Shown here piece after piece: positions 50,264 to 59,521 of a stretch of DNA of 64,000 nucleotides; positions within the stretch are counted from its first letter, which is position 1; the number at the start of each line of letters is the position of its first letter. The translations under genes were made by a program, and so were the position numbers. This DNA comes from JABCZS01 sp041660525 (lineage in GTDB: Bacteria; Pseudomonadota; Gammaproteobacteria; JABCZS01). Location of the stretch: NCBI GenBank assembly GCA_041660525.1, contig JBAZWD010000011.1, forward strand, positions 12,729 to 76,728. Reading direction: 5' to 3'. Under the pieces are notes generated by a model. It saw only the letters and a list, made by a program, of their open reading frames with translations. It searched no databases and was not told the origin of the DNA.

Positions 50264-52063
50264 ATGAGCATGCCCATGCGCAGTGGTTTTTGTGGGGAAG
50301 TCGGATTAGCACAATTAGACACGCAAGTTAAGCTTTGTGGCTGGGTACATGCCAGACGCGATCACGGTGGCGTAATATTTATTGATTTACGCGACAAGAA
50401 AGGTTTAGTACAAATTGTTGTTCGCCCAGAAGATACAGTCCTTTTTGAATTAGCCGAAAGTCTACGCGATGAATGTGTCATCCAAGTGATAGGCACAGTT
50501 CATAAACGCCCCGCGGGTACTGAAAATGCCGATCGCTCAACCGGTCAAATCGAAGTCATTGCCAAAGATTTAATCGTACTAAACCGCGCAAAAACACCGC
50601 CGTTTACGCCGGATATGCAACAAAACATTAGCGAAGAAGTGCGCTTAAAATATCGCTATATCGATATTCGCAGACCTGCGATGTTAAAACAATTACAATT
50701 GCGCGCCAAAGTATTAAGCGTTATTCGCAACTTTTTAGAAACACGCGAATTCCTAGAAGTGGAAACGCCTTGTTTAACGCGTACGACCCCAGAAGGTGCG
50801 CGTGATTATTTAGTGCCTAGCCGTCACGTTCCAGGTTCATTTTATGCGCTGCCGCAATCGCCACAGATATTTAAACAATTATTAATGGCCGGTGGCGTGG
50901 ATCGTTATTATCAAATCGTACGTTGTTTTCGCGATGAAGATTTACGTGCCGATAGACAACCTGAATTTACCCAATTAGATATCGAGATGTCGTTTATCGA
51001 AGAAAACGATATCATGAATTTAATGGAAGAAATGATTCGTACAGTATTTAAATCGATTTTAAATATTGATTTCCCCAATCCATTCCCACGCATGACGTAT
51101 GAAGAAGCCATGCGCAGATTTGGTAGCGATAAACCCGATTTACGTAATCCTTTAGAATTAGTGGATATCGCAGATTTAGTAAAAGACGTTGATTTTAAAG
51201 TATTCGCAGAGCCTGCACATGATAAGCTTGGTCGTGTTGCAGTTTTACGTTTACCTAATGGGATTAATTTAAGCCGTAAAGAAATTGATGATTATACGCA
51301 ATACGTCAGCCAATTTGGCGCAAAAGGTTTAGCGTATATTAAAGTCAATGATTTAGCGCAAGGTCTTGAAGGTTTACAATCACCGATTTTAAAATTCTTA
51401 ACACCAGACGTGATTAATGCCATTTTAAAACGCACGCATGCACAAACAGGCGATATATTATTTTTCGGTGCGGATAAAGCCACAGTTGTCAGTGATGCTC
51501 TCGGTGGTTTGCGTTTACAATTAGGTCGCGATCGTAAATTAATTGATGAAAGTGTATGGAAACCTTTATGGGTCATTGATTTCCCAATGTTTTCTTATGA
51601 TCCAGCCAAAGATACTTGGGATCCGATGCATCATCCATTCACAGCGCCTGTTGATTCTGATCCAAAAGCTTTGCAACATTCGCCCGGTAAAAGTATTTCC
51701 CGCGCTTATGATATGGTATTAAACGGTTCTGAGGTAGGGGGTGGATCTATCCGTATTCATGATTTGAATATGCAACTCGCTATTTTAGAATTATTACGTT
51801 TTTCCGACACCCAAGCCTGGGATACTTTCGGCCATTTATTAAATGCCTTGCAATTTGGCTGCCCACCACACGGTGGTTTGGCTTTTGGTGTCGATAGATT
51901 AATTATGCTAATGTCAGGTGCAAGTTCTATTCGTGATGTGATCGCGTTTCCAAAAACGCAAAGCGGACAATGTCCATTAACGAATGCGCCTGCAGAAGTA
52001 CCCGATGAACAATTACGTGAACTAGGAATCCAAGTGAAGGTGAAAAAAGATGGCCGGACATAG
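50264..52063 (+). CDS. aspS: Aspartyl-tRNA synthetase AspS
   Basis: The 599-aa class IIb synthetase has an N-terminal OB fold (VKLCGWVHARRDHGGVIFID), motif 2 region (YYQIVRCFRDEDLRADRQPE), the bacterial GAD insertion (about 270-420) and motif 3 (HGGLAFGVDRLIMLMSGASS). It charges tRNA-Asp. The start ATG has AAGGAGC upstream. It overlaps yebC by 14 bases. Confidence 0.98.
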   Translation: MSMPMRSGFCGEVGLAQLDTQVKLCGWVHARRDHGGVIFIDLRDKKGLVQIVVRPEDTVLFELAESLRDECVIQVIGTVHKRPAGTENADRSTGQIEVIAKDLIVLNRAKTPPFTPDMQQNISEEVRLKYRYIDIRRPAMLKQLQLRAKVLSVIRNFLETREFLEVETPCLTRTTPEGARDYLVPSRHVPGSFYALPQSPQIFKQLLMAGGVDRYYQIVRCFRDEDLRADRQPEFTQLDIEMSFIEENDIMNLMEEMIRTVFKSILNIDFPNPFPRMTYEEAMRRFGSDKPDLRNPLELVDIADLVKDVDFKVFAEPAHDKLGRVAVLRLPNGINLSRKEIDDYTQYVSQFGAKGLAYIKVNDLAQGLEGLQSPILKFLTPDVINAILKRTHAQTGDILFFGADKATVVSDALGGLRLQLGRDRKLIDESVWKPLWVIDFPMFSYDPAKDTWDPMHHPFTAPVDSDPKALQHSPGKSISRAYDMVLNGSEVGGGSIRIHDLNMQLAILELLRFSDTQAWDTFGHLLNALQFGCPPHGGLAFGVDRLIMLMSGASSIRDVIAFPKTQSGQCPLTNAPAEVPDEQLRELGIQVKVKKDGRT

Positions 52064-52793
52064 TAAATGGGCGAATATTCAGCATCGCAAAGGCGCTCAA
52101 GATGCAAAACGCGGAAAATTATTTACTAAATTAATTCGCGAAATTACCACAGCTGCACGCATTAGTGGAGGTGATGAAAACTCTAATCCACGCTTACGTT
52201 TAGCGATGGATAAAGCATTCACTGCGAATATGTCAAAAGACATTATTACCCGCGCCATAAAACGTGGCGCCGGCGGTGAAGATGATAGCCAAATGGAAGA
52301 GATTACCTATGAAGGTTATGGTCCTGGCGGCGTTGCAGTGATGATTGAATGTTTAACCGATAATCGTAACCGCACCGTCGGTGAAGTGCGCCACGCATTA
52401 ACAAAATCAGGCGGTAATTTAGGGACAGATGGTTCTGTTGCTTATTTATTCAACAAAACCGGTCAACTCATTTTTGCAAACTCTTATAACGAAGATGAAA
52501 TCGTAGAAGCGGCATTAGAATCTGGCGCGATCGACGTGCAAACCATGGATGATGGTACATTTGATGTTCGCACCGCGCCCGAAGATTTCTCCGCCGTAAA
52601 AGATTTCATGCAAAATAAAAAATTAATTTCAGAAGTAGCTGAAATTACTTTTCTACCTAATTTGCATGCAAGCGTAGATGTAGAAACGGGTAAAAAAATC
52701 TTAGGATTGATTGATAAATTAGAAGATTTAGATGATGTGCAAAATGTCTACACGAATGCCGACATTCCGGACGAGAGTTATAATTCTAAATAA
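52050..52793 (+). CDS. yebC: YebC/PmpR-family regulatory or translation factor
   Basis: The 247-aa protein starts MAGHSKWANIQHRKGAQDAK, the family signature, and contains 'GAGGEDDSQMEEITYEGYGP' and 'TDNRNRTVGEVRHALTKSGG'. YebC proteins act as DNA-binding regulators, and some relatives help ribosomes through proline stretches. It lies between aspS (overlapping) and, after an ankyrin gene, ruvC, following the normal order. Confidence 0.96.
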   Translation: MAGHSKWANIQHRKGAQDAKRGKLFTKLIREITTAARISGGDENSNPRLRLAMDKAFTANMSKDIITRAIKRGAGGEDDSQMEEITYEGYGPGGVAVMIECLTDNRNRTVGEVRHALTKSGGNLGTDGSVAYLFNKTGQLIFANSYNEDEIVEAALESGAIDVQTMDDGTFDVRTAPEDFSAVKDFMQNKKLISEVAEITFLPNLHASVDVETGKKILGLIDKLEDLDDVQNVYTNADIPDESYNSK

Positions 52794-52888
52794 TAATTTG
52801 ACCTAGCACTTAAGTTATCATTACTTCTGCCGAATAAGTCCATATTATATGCATAATAAGGTCTTATATTTCAATCAGGAGTAAATAA

Positions 52889-55105
52889 ATGAAAAAGCTA
52901 CCCACAGAACAACAAATGATTAGCATGCTTAACGCTTTTGTGTTAGCAGGTAATTATGAAGGTTTTTCTAAAACTTGGAAAGCCTATAGGGATTTATATA
53001 TTGCTAGCAAAGAAGCAGATGACGAAGTCAAAAATGCTAAAGATAAGCAAGCTAAAATTGCAGCTTTTGATAAAATCATTGCACCGACATTTTGGTATAA
53101 CTACACAAATACTGAAATTACTTTAGAAAATAAAACCACATCGGCATTACATTTAGTTTGTCAAAAAGGTGATTTAGTTTGGTTTAATTTTATATTAGAA
53201 TTTTTACCGCCAGAGTCTGTTAAATTTTTATTAGAACAGCAGGATTCTGATGGAAATACCGTCGCGCATATTGCCGCGCAGCATGAGCAGGCCTCATTTA
53301 TACGTAAATTACGCGAAAATAAAGTTGATTTTAAGATCAAGAACAAAGCAGGATTCACTGTAACTGACGTCATTTCAAAAAAAGGTCCTGAACTTATGCA
53401 AGTTGTGGAAGATTATGTATCTGCATCTGCTAATAATTCCGCTCCTGCAAGTCTAGTTACTACTACAGTTCTAGAAGAAAAAGCAGTAAGTCCTATTGCA
53501 GCCGCAAAAATTGCGTTTACTGGATCAATGATTGCCTTAATTAAAAATCAAACTCAAACGAGTAGTTGTCAGGCAATAATAGACAAATTCTTTAAAGCAA
53601 TACCTACTTCCACGCAGAATGTGCAAGCTATTGCCACCATCAGACAAAAACATTTAGAAGAATTATGGCATGAATTTTTAACTCAAGCAGTTGATTGGCC
53701 AGTGGAGCTTGGTTATTTTTCACACAGTAGCGATACAATTTCGATGACACCTGTGCAAGCAGCTGCTTATTATGGCAAGGAAGATATACTCGATTATTTA
53801 TTAACGCAATGTCCTGCTAGATATAGAGCTAAAGTCATCAACACACAAGTGAATGATACGACGGCATTACAACATGCCATAAAACAAGGCCATTTATTTG
53901 CTGTTAACACGCTGTGTAATTATAATGCGCATTCTAATGTTAATGATATTGAAACATTAGCAAATTTAACTACTAATGTAGAGATCAAAGATGTGCTCAG
54001 AGGGTTAATTAAAACACCATCTTCAAATTTGGGGCAACCTTTTTATACTGTTGAGGTAAATAAAGAATCAAAAGAAACTCAAGATACGATGACGATGATT
54101 GGTAAGCAAAATGCCGAAAAAGAAGTAGATCTTATACCTAAAAATCGAAAATTATTGGCGAGCCAAAAATATACCATGGCCGTTTTAGATATAGCCATAA
54201 CAAATCTGGATCAAGAAATAAATAAAATGTCAGCAAATAGCTTTGAAAAAAATATATTGGCCTGGAGAATTAAAAACAAAGGTCTCAAAATAAAGCATCT
54301 CACCACTTTGCAAAGTTATTTTGCACTTACAAAAGACCAGTTGGCAGCTGTAATAGAAAACCAATGTCAGCATGCTATCGTTCCCGACAATTATTCTCAT
54401 ATATATGCCAGTATCCCAGAAAGTGCTTCTGCAAAGGATCTTACAGCTAATAACTATGCTAGTTTGGTGATTGCAGTATTTAAACAAGTTAATCCGGAGG
54501 AATACGCGCTGATGGTTGCCGGTGGCAGCTTTACTGGTGTTGGATTAGGGTCGCAACGTACATTGGATCTGGTGCAGGGTTTAACAAAAACCTCTGTTCC
54601 AGCTCAAGTCAAAGAGCGCGATTATGCTATTTTACTTTTAAATGAAAAATTAGATGCTTTATTAGCTGAGTTGCAACAATTAAGAGGGGACACAAAAGAA
54701 GAGCATAATCAGGATAATAAAAAGCAACCAACTACTCTTGCTGGTAAGCTCTTTTTAAGACCAGCTAATTTTGGCCTTAAAAATAATGAGATAAATACTA
54801 AAACCTTGAAAGCAGCTGGATTATATAAACTAATTCACCTATTGCAAGATTCAAAGGATTTTGAATTTAGCGTTAATGAAATCGTAAGTAAATATAAAAA
54901 AGTGTACAAAACAGAATACGAGAATGCCATTAAAAAAGGTATGGGAACTGGACTTAGCGAAACAGAAAAATTGATTGAGCAATTGGAAAAATATAAGGCT
55001 AAAGATCCTATTGCAGCAGCTCAAGCAACAGATACAAAAAAGAAAACAGGTTCATTTAGGGAAAAATATAAAAAACCGTCGATGGCTTTTATGACCCCGA
55101 CTTAA
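52889..55105 (+). CDS. Ankyrin-repeat protein, effector-like, 738 aa
   Basis: CAGGAG lies about 9 bases before the ATG. Ankyrin repeats are visible at about 85-165 (TSALHLVCQKGDLVWFNFIL; 'DGNTVAHIAAQHEQASFIRK') and 285-360 (MTPVQAAAYYGKEDILDYLL; TTALQHAIKQGHLFAVNTLC). Residues about 400-700 are helical and Lys/Glu-rich, with no known domain. The tail is basic (KKKTGSFREKYKKPSM). It is inserted between yebC and ruvC, neighbours in most relatives. Host targeting is inferred from the repeats. Confidence 0.8.
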   Translation: MKKLPTEQQMISMLNAFVLAGNYEGFSKTWKAYRDLYIASKEADDEVKNAKDKQAKIAAFDKIIAPTFWYNYTNTEITLENKTTSALHLVCQKGDLVWFNFILEFLPPESVKFLLEQQDSDGNTVAHIAAQHEQASFIRKLRENKVDFKIKNKAGFTVTDVISKKGPELMQVVEDYVSASANNSAPASLVTTTVLEEKAVSPIAAAKIAFTGSMIALIKNQTQTSSCQAIIDKFFKAIPTSTQNVQAIATIRQKHLEELWHEFLTQAVDWPVELGYFSHSSDTISMTPVQAAAYYGKEDILDYLLTQCPARYRAKVINTQVNDTTALQHAIKQGHLFAVNTLCNYNAHSNVNDIETLANLTTNVEIKDVLRGLIKTPSSNLGQPFYTVEVNKESKETQDTMTMIGKQNAEKEVDLIPKNRKLLASQKYTMAVLDIAITNLDQEINKMSANSFEKNILAWRIKNKGLKIKHLTTLQSYFALTKDQLAAVIENQCQHAIVPDNYSHIYASIPESASAKDLTANNYASLVIAVFKQVNPEEYALMVAGGSFTGVGLGSQRTLDLVQGLTKTSVPAQVKERDYAILLLNEKLDALLAELQQLRGDTKEEHNQDNKKQPTTLAGKLFLRPANFGLKNNEINTKTLKAAGLYKLIHLLQDSKDFEFSVNEIVSKYKKVYKTEYENAIKKGMGTGLSETEKLIEQLEKYKAKDPIAAAQATDTKKKTGSFREKYKKPSMAFMTPT

Positions 55106-55150
55106 TATGTGTTAAGATACTAAAAAGGATCACGTGATTAAGGACATCTC

Positions 55151-55621
55151 ATGCATCGCATTCTCGGCATTGATCCCGGCTCGCGTAAAACCGGGTTTGG
55201 GATCATTGAAATCATCAAAAACCAACCGCACTATATCGCCAGCGGTGTGATTAAATTAGATTCGGATGATTTATCCCAGCGCCTCGAGCGCATTTTTACT
55301 GATTTACAAACGATCATTAAACAATACCAACCCACAGTCGTTGCAGTGGAAGAAGTATTCATGTCCAAAAATGCCAATTCAGCTTTAAAGTTAGGACAAG
55401 CCCGTGGCGCTGCCATTACTGCTGTGGCTATTCATCAATTGCCAGTTGCAGAATACGCTGCGCGAAAAATTAAACAAGCGATTACAGGTTATGGCCAAGC
55501 AGAAAAACAACAAGTACGCCTTATGGTCATGAGTTTATTAAATCTTAATAAACAGCCTCAAATTGATGCTTCTGATGCCTTAGCTGTAGCTTTATGTCAT
55601 TTTCATAGCCATGGAGTTTGA
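55151..55621 (+). CDS. ruvC: Holliday junction resolvase RuvC
   Basis: The 156-aa nuclease has the RNase-H-like active site: Asp8 in ILGIDPGSRKTGFG, Glu in VVAVEEVFMSKN, and the C-terminal Asp pair in QIDASDALAVALCH. It cuts Holliday junctions moved by RuvAB. Its usual partner ruvA does not follow directly; a toxin-antitoxin pair intervenes. Confidence 0.97.
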   Translation: MHRILGIDPGSRKTGFGIIEIIKNQPHYIASGVIKLDSDDLSQRLERIFTDLQTIIKQYQPTVVAVEEVFMSKNANSALKLGQARGAAITAVAIHQLPVAEYAARKIKQAITGYGQAEKQQVRLMVMSLLNLNKQPQIDASDALAVALCHFHSHGV

Positions 55622-55638
55622 CAAAATAGGATTGCAGC

Positions 55639-55667
55639 TATAAACTAGTCTAATAAACTGGTTTATA
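55639..55667. promoter_or_regulatory. Palindrome upstream of the Phd-type antitoxin gene
   Basis: TATAAACTAGT (55639-55649) pairs with ACTGGTTTATA (55657-55667), 11 bp with one G-U. It lies 15 bases before the antitoxin ATG. Phd/YefM antitoxins bind palindromes in their own promoters, so this is a likely operator; a ruvC terminator without a T tract is the alternative. Confidence 0.45.
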
Positions 55668-55682
55668 AAAAAGGGGGCTTTC

Positions 55683-55925
55683 ATGGAAACCATAGGTATG
55701 TTTGAGGCCAAAACTCATTTGCCCGAAATTATCCGCAGTGTGCAAAATGGCCAAGAATACTGTTTAACTAATCGTAATAAAGCAGTTGCTTTTATCATAC
55801 CGGTAGAGCATTATTATCAAAATAAAAATCAAGATATCATAGCGCAATTAAAACAATTAAAAAAACGTGCGCCATTGGGTAATGCCCAAGAAATAATTAA
55901 CATGCGGGATGAAGGCAGAAAATGA
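55683..55925 (+). CDS. Phd/YefM-family antitoxin
   Basis: The 80-aa protein has the Phd/YefM start METIGMFEAKTHLPEIIRSV followed by 'EYCLTNRNKAVAFIIPVEHY', the DNA-binding fold of this family. The C-terminal part (QLKKRAPLGNAQEIINMRDE) would wrap and inhibit the toxin. GGGGG precedes the ATG. The stop overlaps the toxin start by four bases (ATGA), as usual for such operons. Confidence 0.85.
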   Translation: METIGMFEAKTHLPEIIRSVQNGQEYCLTNRNKAVAFIIPVEHYYQNKNQDIIAQLKQLKKRAPLGNAQEIINMRDEGRK

Positions 55926-56323
55926 ATCGTTGTTTAGTGATAGATACTTCTTTTATTATGGCAGATTTGTTGCCAGATGAGTCTGGCATAGATATCGATT
56001 TGGCATTGTATGATATTCATGTTCCGGCATTATTTTATTTAGAATGTATGAATGTTCTCAATGTTGCATTAAAACGTAAAAGAATTAAACAAGAGGATTA
56101 TCAAGAGTATTTACAAATATTAAAGCAGTTTCCTTTAAGCGTAGATAAATTCTCAGCAGGGTCTGAGTCTTTACATTTAATTGGTAAATTATCACAACAG
56201 TTTGATTTATCCACTTACGATGCGGCTTATTTGGAATTAGCCCTTCGCTTAGGCGCAAAATTAGCCACGCTTGATAAAAAATTAAAGGCCGCAAGTATTA
56301 AAAATAATATTGAGGATAGTTAA
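55922..56323 (+). CDS. PIN-domain ribonuclease toxin (VapC-like)
   Basis: The 133-aa PIN protein has its acidic metal-binding residues: Asp8 (CLVIDTSF), Glu41 (FYLECMN), Asp100 (STYDAAYLEL) and Asp118 (ATLDKKL). VapC toxins cleave tRNA or rRNA. It is paired with the Phd/YefM antitoxin through a 4-base overlap, and ruvA starts two bases after its stop. The pair therefore sits within the ruv transcription unit. Confidence 0.87.
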   Translation: MNRCLVIDTSFIMADLLPDESGIDIDLALYDIHVPALFYLECMNVLNVALKRKRIKQEDYQEYLQILKQFPLSVDKFSAGSESLHLIGKLSQQFDLSTYDAAYLELALRLGAKLATLDKKLKAASIKNNIEDS

Positions 56324-56325
56324 TA

Positions 56326-56898
56326 ATGATCAGCCGTTTAACCGGAGTGTTACTCGAAAAACAACCCCCATATGTTCTAATTGATTTACAAGGCATAGGC
56401 TATGAAGTGCAAGTGCCGATGACAACATTTTATCAATTACCCGAAGTAAACCAAAAAGTAACCTTATATACACATTTTGTCGTACGTGAAGATGTGCAAG
56501 CTTTGTATGGTTTTCATGACGAAGAACATCGCAGTGTATTTCGGCAAGTGATTAAAACCAGTGGCATAGGGCCTAAAATGGGATTAGCAATTTTATCAGG
56601 AATGAATGCACAACAACTGATGCAGCATATTCAGCAACAAGATATTGCGATGCTGACCAAAATTCCAGGCATTGGTAAACGAACGGCAGAGCGTTTATTG
56701 GTTGAAATGCGTGATAAGTTTTCTGTTGATGTTCATCAACAATTTAATGGCCAATCAACAGACCCGCAACAAGAAGCGATCAGCGCTTTAGTAGCTTTGG
56801 GTTACCGCGCGCAAGATGCCGCGCGTTGCATTAAAGAATTGGCTAAACCCACACATACTAGCCAAGATCTGATTCGTTTTGCTTTGCAAAACTTGTAA
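56326..56898 (+). CDS. ruvA: Holliday junction DNA helicase subunit RuvA
   Basis: The 190-aa protein has domain I (MISRLTGVLLEKQPPYVLID), helix-hairpin-helix pairs (IKTSGIGPKMGLAILSGM; LTKIPGIGKRTAERLLVEM) and the small C-terminal RuvB-binding domain (QEAISALVALGYRAQDAARC). GAGG, in the toxin's 3' end, lies before the ATG, so translation may be coupled. RuvB is 1.6 kb away beyond an inverted gene. Confidence 0.97.
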   Translation: MISRLTGVLLEKQPPYVLIDLQGIGYEVQVPMTTFYQLPEVNQKVTLYTHFVVREDVQALYGFHDEEHRSVFRQVIKTSGIGPKMGLAILSGMNAQQLMQHIQQQDIAMLTKIPGIGKRTAERLLVEMRDKFSVDVHQQFNGQSTDPQQEAISALVALGYRAQDAARCIKELAKPTHTSQDLIRFALQNL

Positions 56899-56941
56899 CC
56901 AAGCGCATGTAAATTAATAAACTATCTCAGTTTAATACAGG

Positions 56942-58351
56942 CTATTTGTTGTTCATGCCAGCCAATAAAGATTGCTTCTCATCAACAGTCTCTGCCTGGG
57001 AATTTTTGCTGAAAGTTTTCCATGCTCGAGTCACGCTGCCAACAGTAGCTGCAGGAGGCGCTGTGGCCAATTTAGTAGCATCCTCTTGAAATCCTTCCTT
57101 AAGAGTAACATAATCGGGATTACCAATAGAATTCCAAGAATCTGCTGACCTCTCTTTTGCAAACATTCCATATTGTTTTGTAACAAGATATTCAAAAACC
57201 TTTGCATAACCTTCAGCATATTTACCTTTAATTAAGCCGCAAATCTTCGTAACATTTTCTCTGTTATTATTGCTTGGGTTTACTTCATTAATCATCTCAA
57301 CTAGAGCATTGATCATTTCTTGTTTTTGCTCTGGTGTTGCTTTTCCGTCTTCAAGTGCTGATAAAAACTCATCTAGATTGCCAATCTGTAATGCACGTTG
57401 GGCAGCGCCGTTTAGCACTTCTGTTGATAACCAACTAACAATATTAGAATAACCTTGTTGCTTAGCTTTAAAAAACGCAGCGCCTTCTTTACCATTAGCA
57501 ATAAAAACACTAACAATTGCTCGATATTTATATTTTTCGGGCATCTTTTCATATATCCATTTAGCCGTTTCTAAATCGCCATTTGCTACAGCTTCTCGAA
57601 ATGCCTGGCAATTTTTACCCACTAGCTGTTCTGTTTGACGTCCATCATATCGAAAACTCTGCTTATAAATATTTTTAGCTGTATCAATAGCGCCTGTTTT
57701 AACGGCATAGATAAATGTTTCAAAACTCAAATAATTACCCGTCATTGAATTTGCGCCAGAAAGTAAAGATAATTCTTTTTCATATTCTGGTGTATTTAGT
57801 AAAAGCAGGGTGGCTATCCCAATACAAACTGCAGCAGCGATTAACGCGCCGAAAGCCAAGAACGTTAGAGACAAAGCTATAACCATTATTATGATCATTG
57901 GTCGTGTTATGATAAAGTTGCTAAACATCCCATTCAATGCATCTTTGTCTGCTTCATAGTAGGGATTGTCCCATAGATACTCAGGAAATCGGGTAACAGA
58001 ATAGACAAGTTTTAATAAAATAGAAGTACAAAGCTGCAAAGGTAAACCAACAAATACTTTAAGCAGGAAAGCAATTGGTTGTAATAGAAGGTAATCATCT
58101 TCAAGAAGAAATTCATTCAAAGTAAGATTAAATGATAAAACACTTTCATCTAAAAATGTTGGCAAAAATTCGAGTGTAACACCCAGGCTACCGTAAAGCT
58201 TACTAATTGCCCAGCGCTCATCGGGATATTGACCATCATAAGTGCGGTCAAAATCAGCTAACATGCGATCCCAAAGTGATTTATTACCCTCGATTTCATG
58301 GTTATGGTACCAGGCACGTAGCATGCTATTGGATATCTTTTCTTCTGGCAT
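56942..58351 (-). CDS. Membrane protein with ankyrin-like C-terminal repeats, effector-like
   Basis: The 469-aa protein has a soluble N-terminus, hydrophobic segments at about 95-120 and a long one at about 147-188 (RPMIIIMVIALSLTFLAFGA, AAAVCIGIATLLLL). Helix-pair repeats resembling ankyrins follow ('FIYAVKTGAIDTAKNIYKQ', 'FREAVANGDLETAKWIYEKM'). I start at the ATG at 58351 with GGATGG upstream; the ATG three codons earlier is also possible. It lies inverted between ruvA and ruvB. No catalytic domain is recognised. Confidence 0.7.
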   Translation of the reverse strand: MPEEKISNSMLRAWYHNHEIEGNKSLWDRMLADFDRTYDGQYPDERWAISKLYGSLGVTLEFLPTFLDESVLSFNLTLNEFLLEDDYLLLQPIAFLLKVFVGLPLQLCTSILLKLVYSVTRFPEYLWDNPYYEADKDALNGMFSNFIITRPMIIIMVIALSLTFLAFGALIAAAVCIGIATLLLLNTPEYEKELSLLSGANSMTGNYLSFETFIYAVKTGAIDTAKNIYKQSFRYDGRQTEQLVGKNCQAFREAVANGDLETAKWIYEKMPEKYKYRAIVSVFIANGKEGAAFFKAKQQGYSNIVSWLSTEVLNGAAQRALQIGNLDEFLSALEDGKATPEQKQEMINALVEMINEVNPSNNNRENVTKICGLIKGKYAEGYAKVFEYLVTKQYGMFAKERSADSWNSIGNPDYVTLKEGFQEDATKLATAPPAATVGSVTRAWKTFSKNSQAETVDEKQSLLAGMNNK

Positions 58352-58516
58352 CTTAACCATCCTTTACGATTATTTAGCTAGCTATTTTAACCTGTTTTTC
58401 TTATGAAATGCTTAAATGTGCTTCTATTCTATATGAATACTAATCGAGATTTAGGTTGTTTAACATCATAATTCCTATGTGTGTTACAATCAACTTAAAC
58501 CTTGCATGGAAGCATT

Positions 58517-59521
58517 ATGATTCAAGAAGATAGCCTTATCACCGCAACTGCAACTCCCGCTGAAGAATTACTTGAAAAATCTTTGCGTCCGCAAAAATTA
58601 ATGGATTATGTGGGGCAAAGCGCTGTGCGCGAGCAAATGCAGATTTTTATAGACGCAGCACGTAATCGGCGTGAAGCCCTCGATCATTGTTTAATTTTTG
58701 GCCCACCGGGCTTAGGTAAAACCACTTTATCACATATTATTGCCCATGAAATGGGCGTAAATTTAAGACAAACGTCAGGTCCTGCACTCGAAAAACCGGG
58801 CGATTTAGCGGCTATCTTGACCAATCTTCAGGCAAATGACTTGCTATTTATTGATGAAATCCATAGACTTAGCCCAGTAATTGAAGAGATTTTGTATCCC
58901 GCTATGGAAGATTATCAGCTGGATATTATTATTGGTGAAGGCCCAAGTGCGCGTTCGATTAAATTAGATTTAGCACCCTTTACATTAGTCGGTGCTACAA
59001 CCCGCGCGGGTTCTTTAACTTCACCGTTAAGAGATCGCTTTGGCATAGTGCAACGCTTAGAGTTTTATAATAGCGAAGAGCTAACGCAAATTGTGATGCG
59101 TTCGGCACAAATTTTAAATGTCGCAATTGATCAAGAGGGTGCTTTTGAAATTGCCAGACGTTCGCGCGGCACACCAAGAATTGTAAATCGCTTATTGCGT
59201 CGTGTGCGTGACTATGCGCAAATTAAAGGCGATGGTATTATCAATAAAACCATTGCAGAGCAAGCTTTAACTTTATTGGTGGTTGATCAATGCGGTTTTG
59301 ATACCATGGATCAAAAGTTATTATTAGCTATGATTAATAAATTCAACGGCGGCCCTGTGGGTTTAGATAGTTTAGCCGCGGCCATCGGTGAAGTGCGTGA
59401 AACAATTGAAGACGTGATTGAACCGTTTTTAATACAGCAAGGATTTATGATGCGCACGGCACGTGGACGTGTGGCAACTGATTTAGCGTATCAACATTTT
59501 GGATTAAGGAGTCCGTCATGA
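58517..59521 (+). CDS. ruvB: Holliday junction branch migration ATPase RuvB
   Basis: The 334-aa AAA+ motor has Walker A GPPGLGKTTLSHIIAHEMG, Walker B LLFIDEIHRLSP, sensor region LVGATTRAGSLTSPLRDRFG and a C-terminal winged helix (IQQGFMMRTARGRVATDLAY). I use the ATG at 58517. It overlaps tolQ by four bases; the thioesterase gene ybgC that usually sits between ruvB and tolQ is absent. Confidence 0.98.
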   Translation: MIQEDSLITATATPAEELLEKSLRPQKLMDYVGQSAVREQMQIFIDAARNRREALDHCLIFGPPGLGKTTLSHIIAHEMGVNLRQTSGPALEKPGDLAAILTNLQANDLLFIDEIHRLSPVIEEILYPAMEDYQLDIIIGEGPSARSIKLDLAPFTLVGATTRAGSLTSPLRDRFGIVQRLEFYNSEELTQIVMRSAQILNVAIDQEGAFEIARRSRGTPRIVNRLLRRVRDYAQIKGDGIINKTIAEQALTLLVVDQCGFDTMDQKLLLAMINKFNGGPVGLDSLAAAIGEVRETIEDVIEPFLIQQGFMMRTARGRVATDLAYQHFGLRSPS

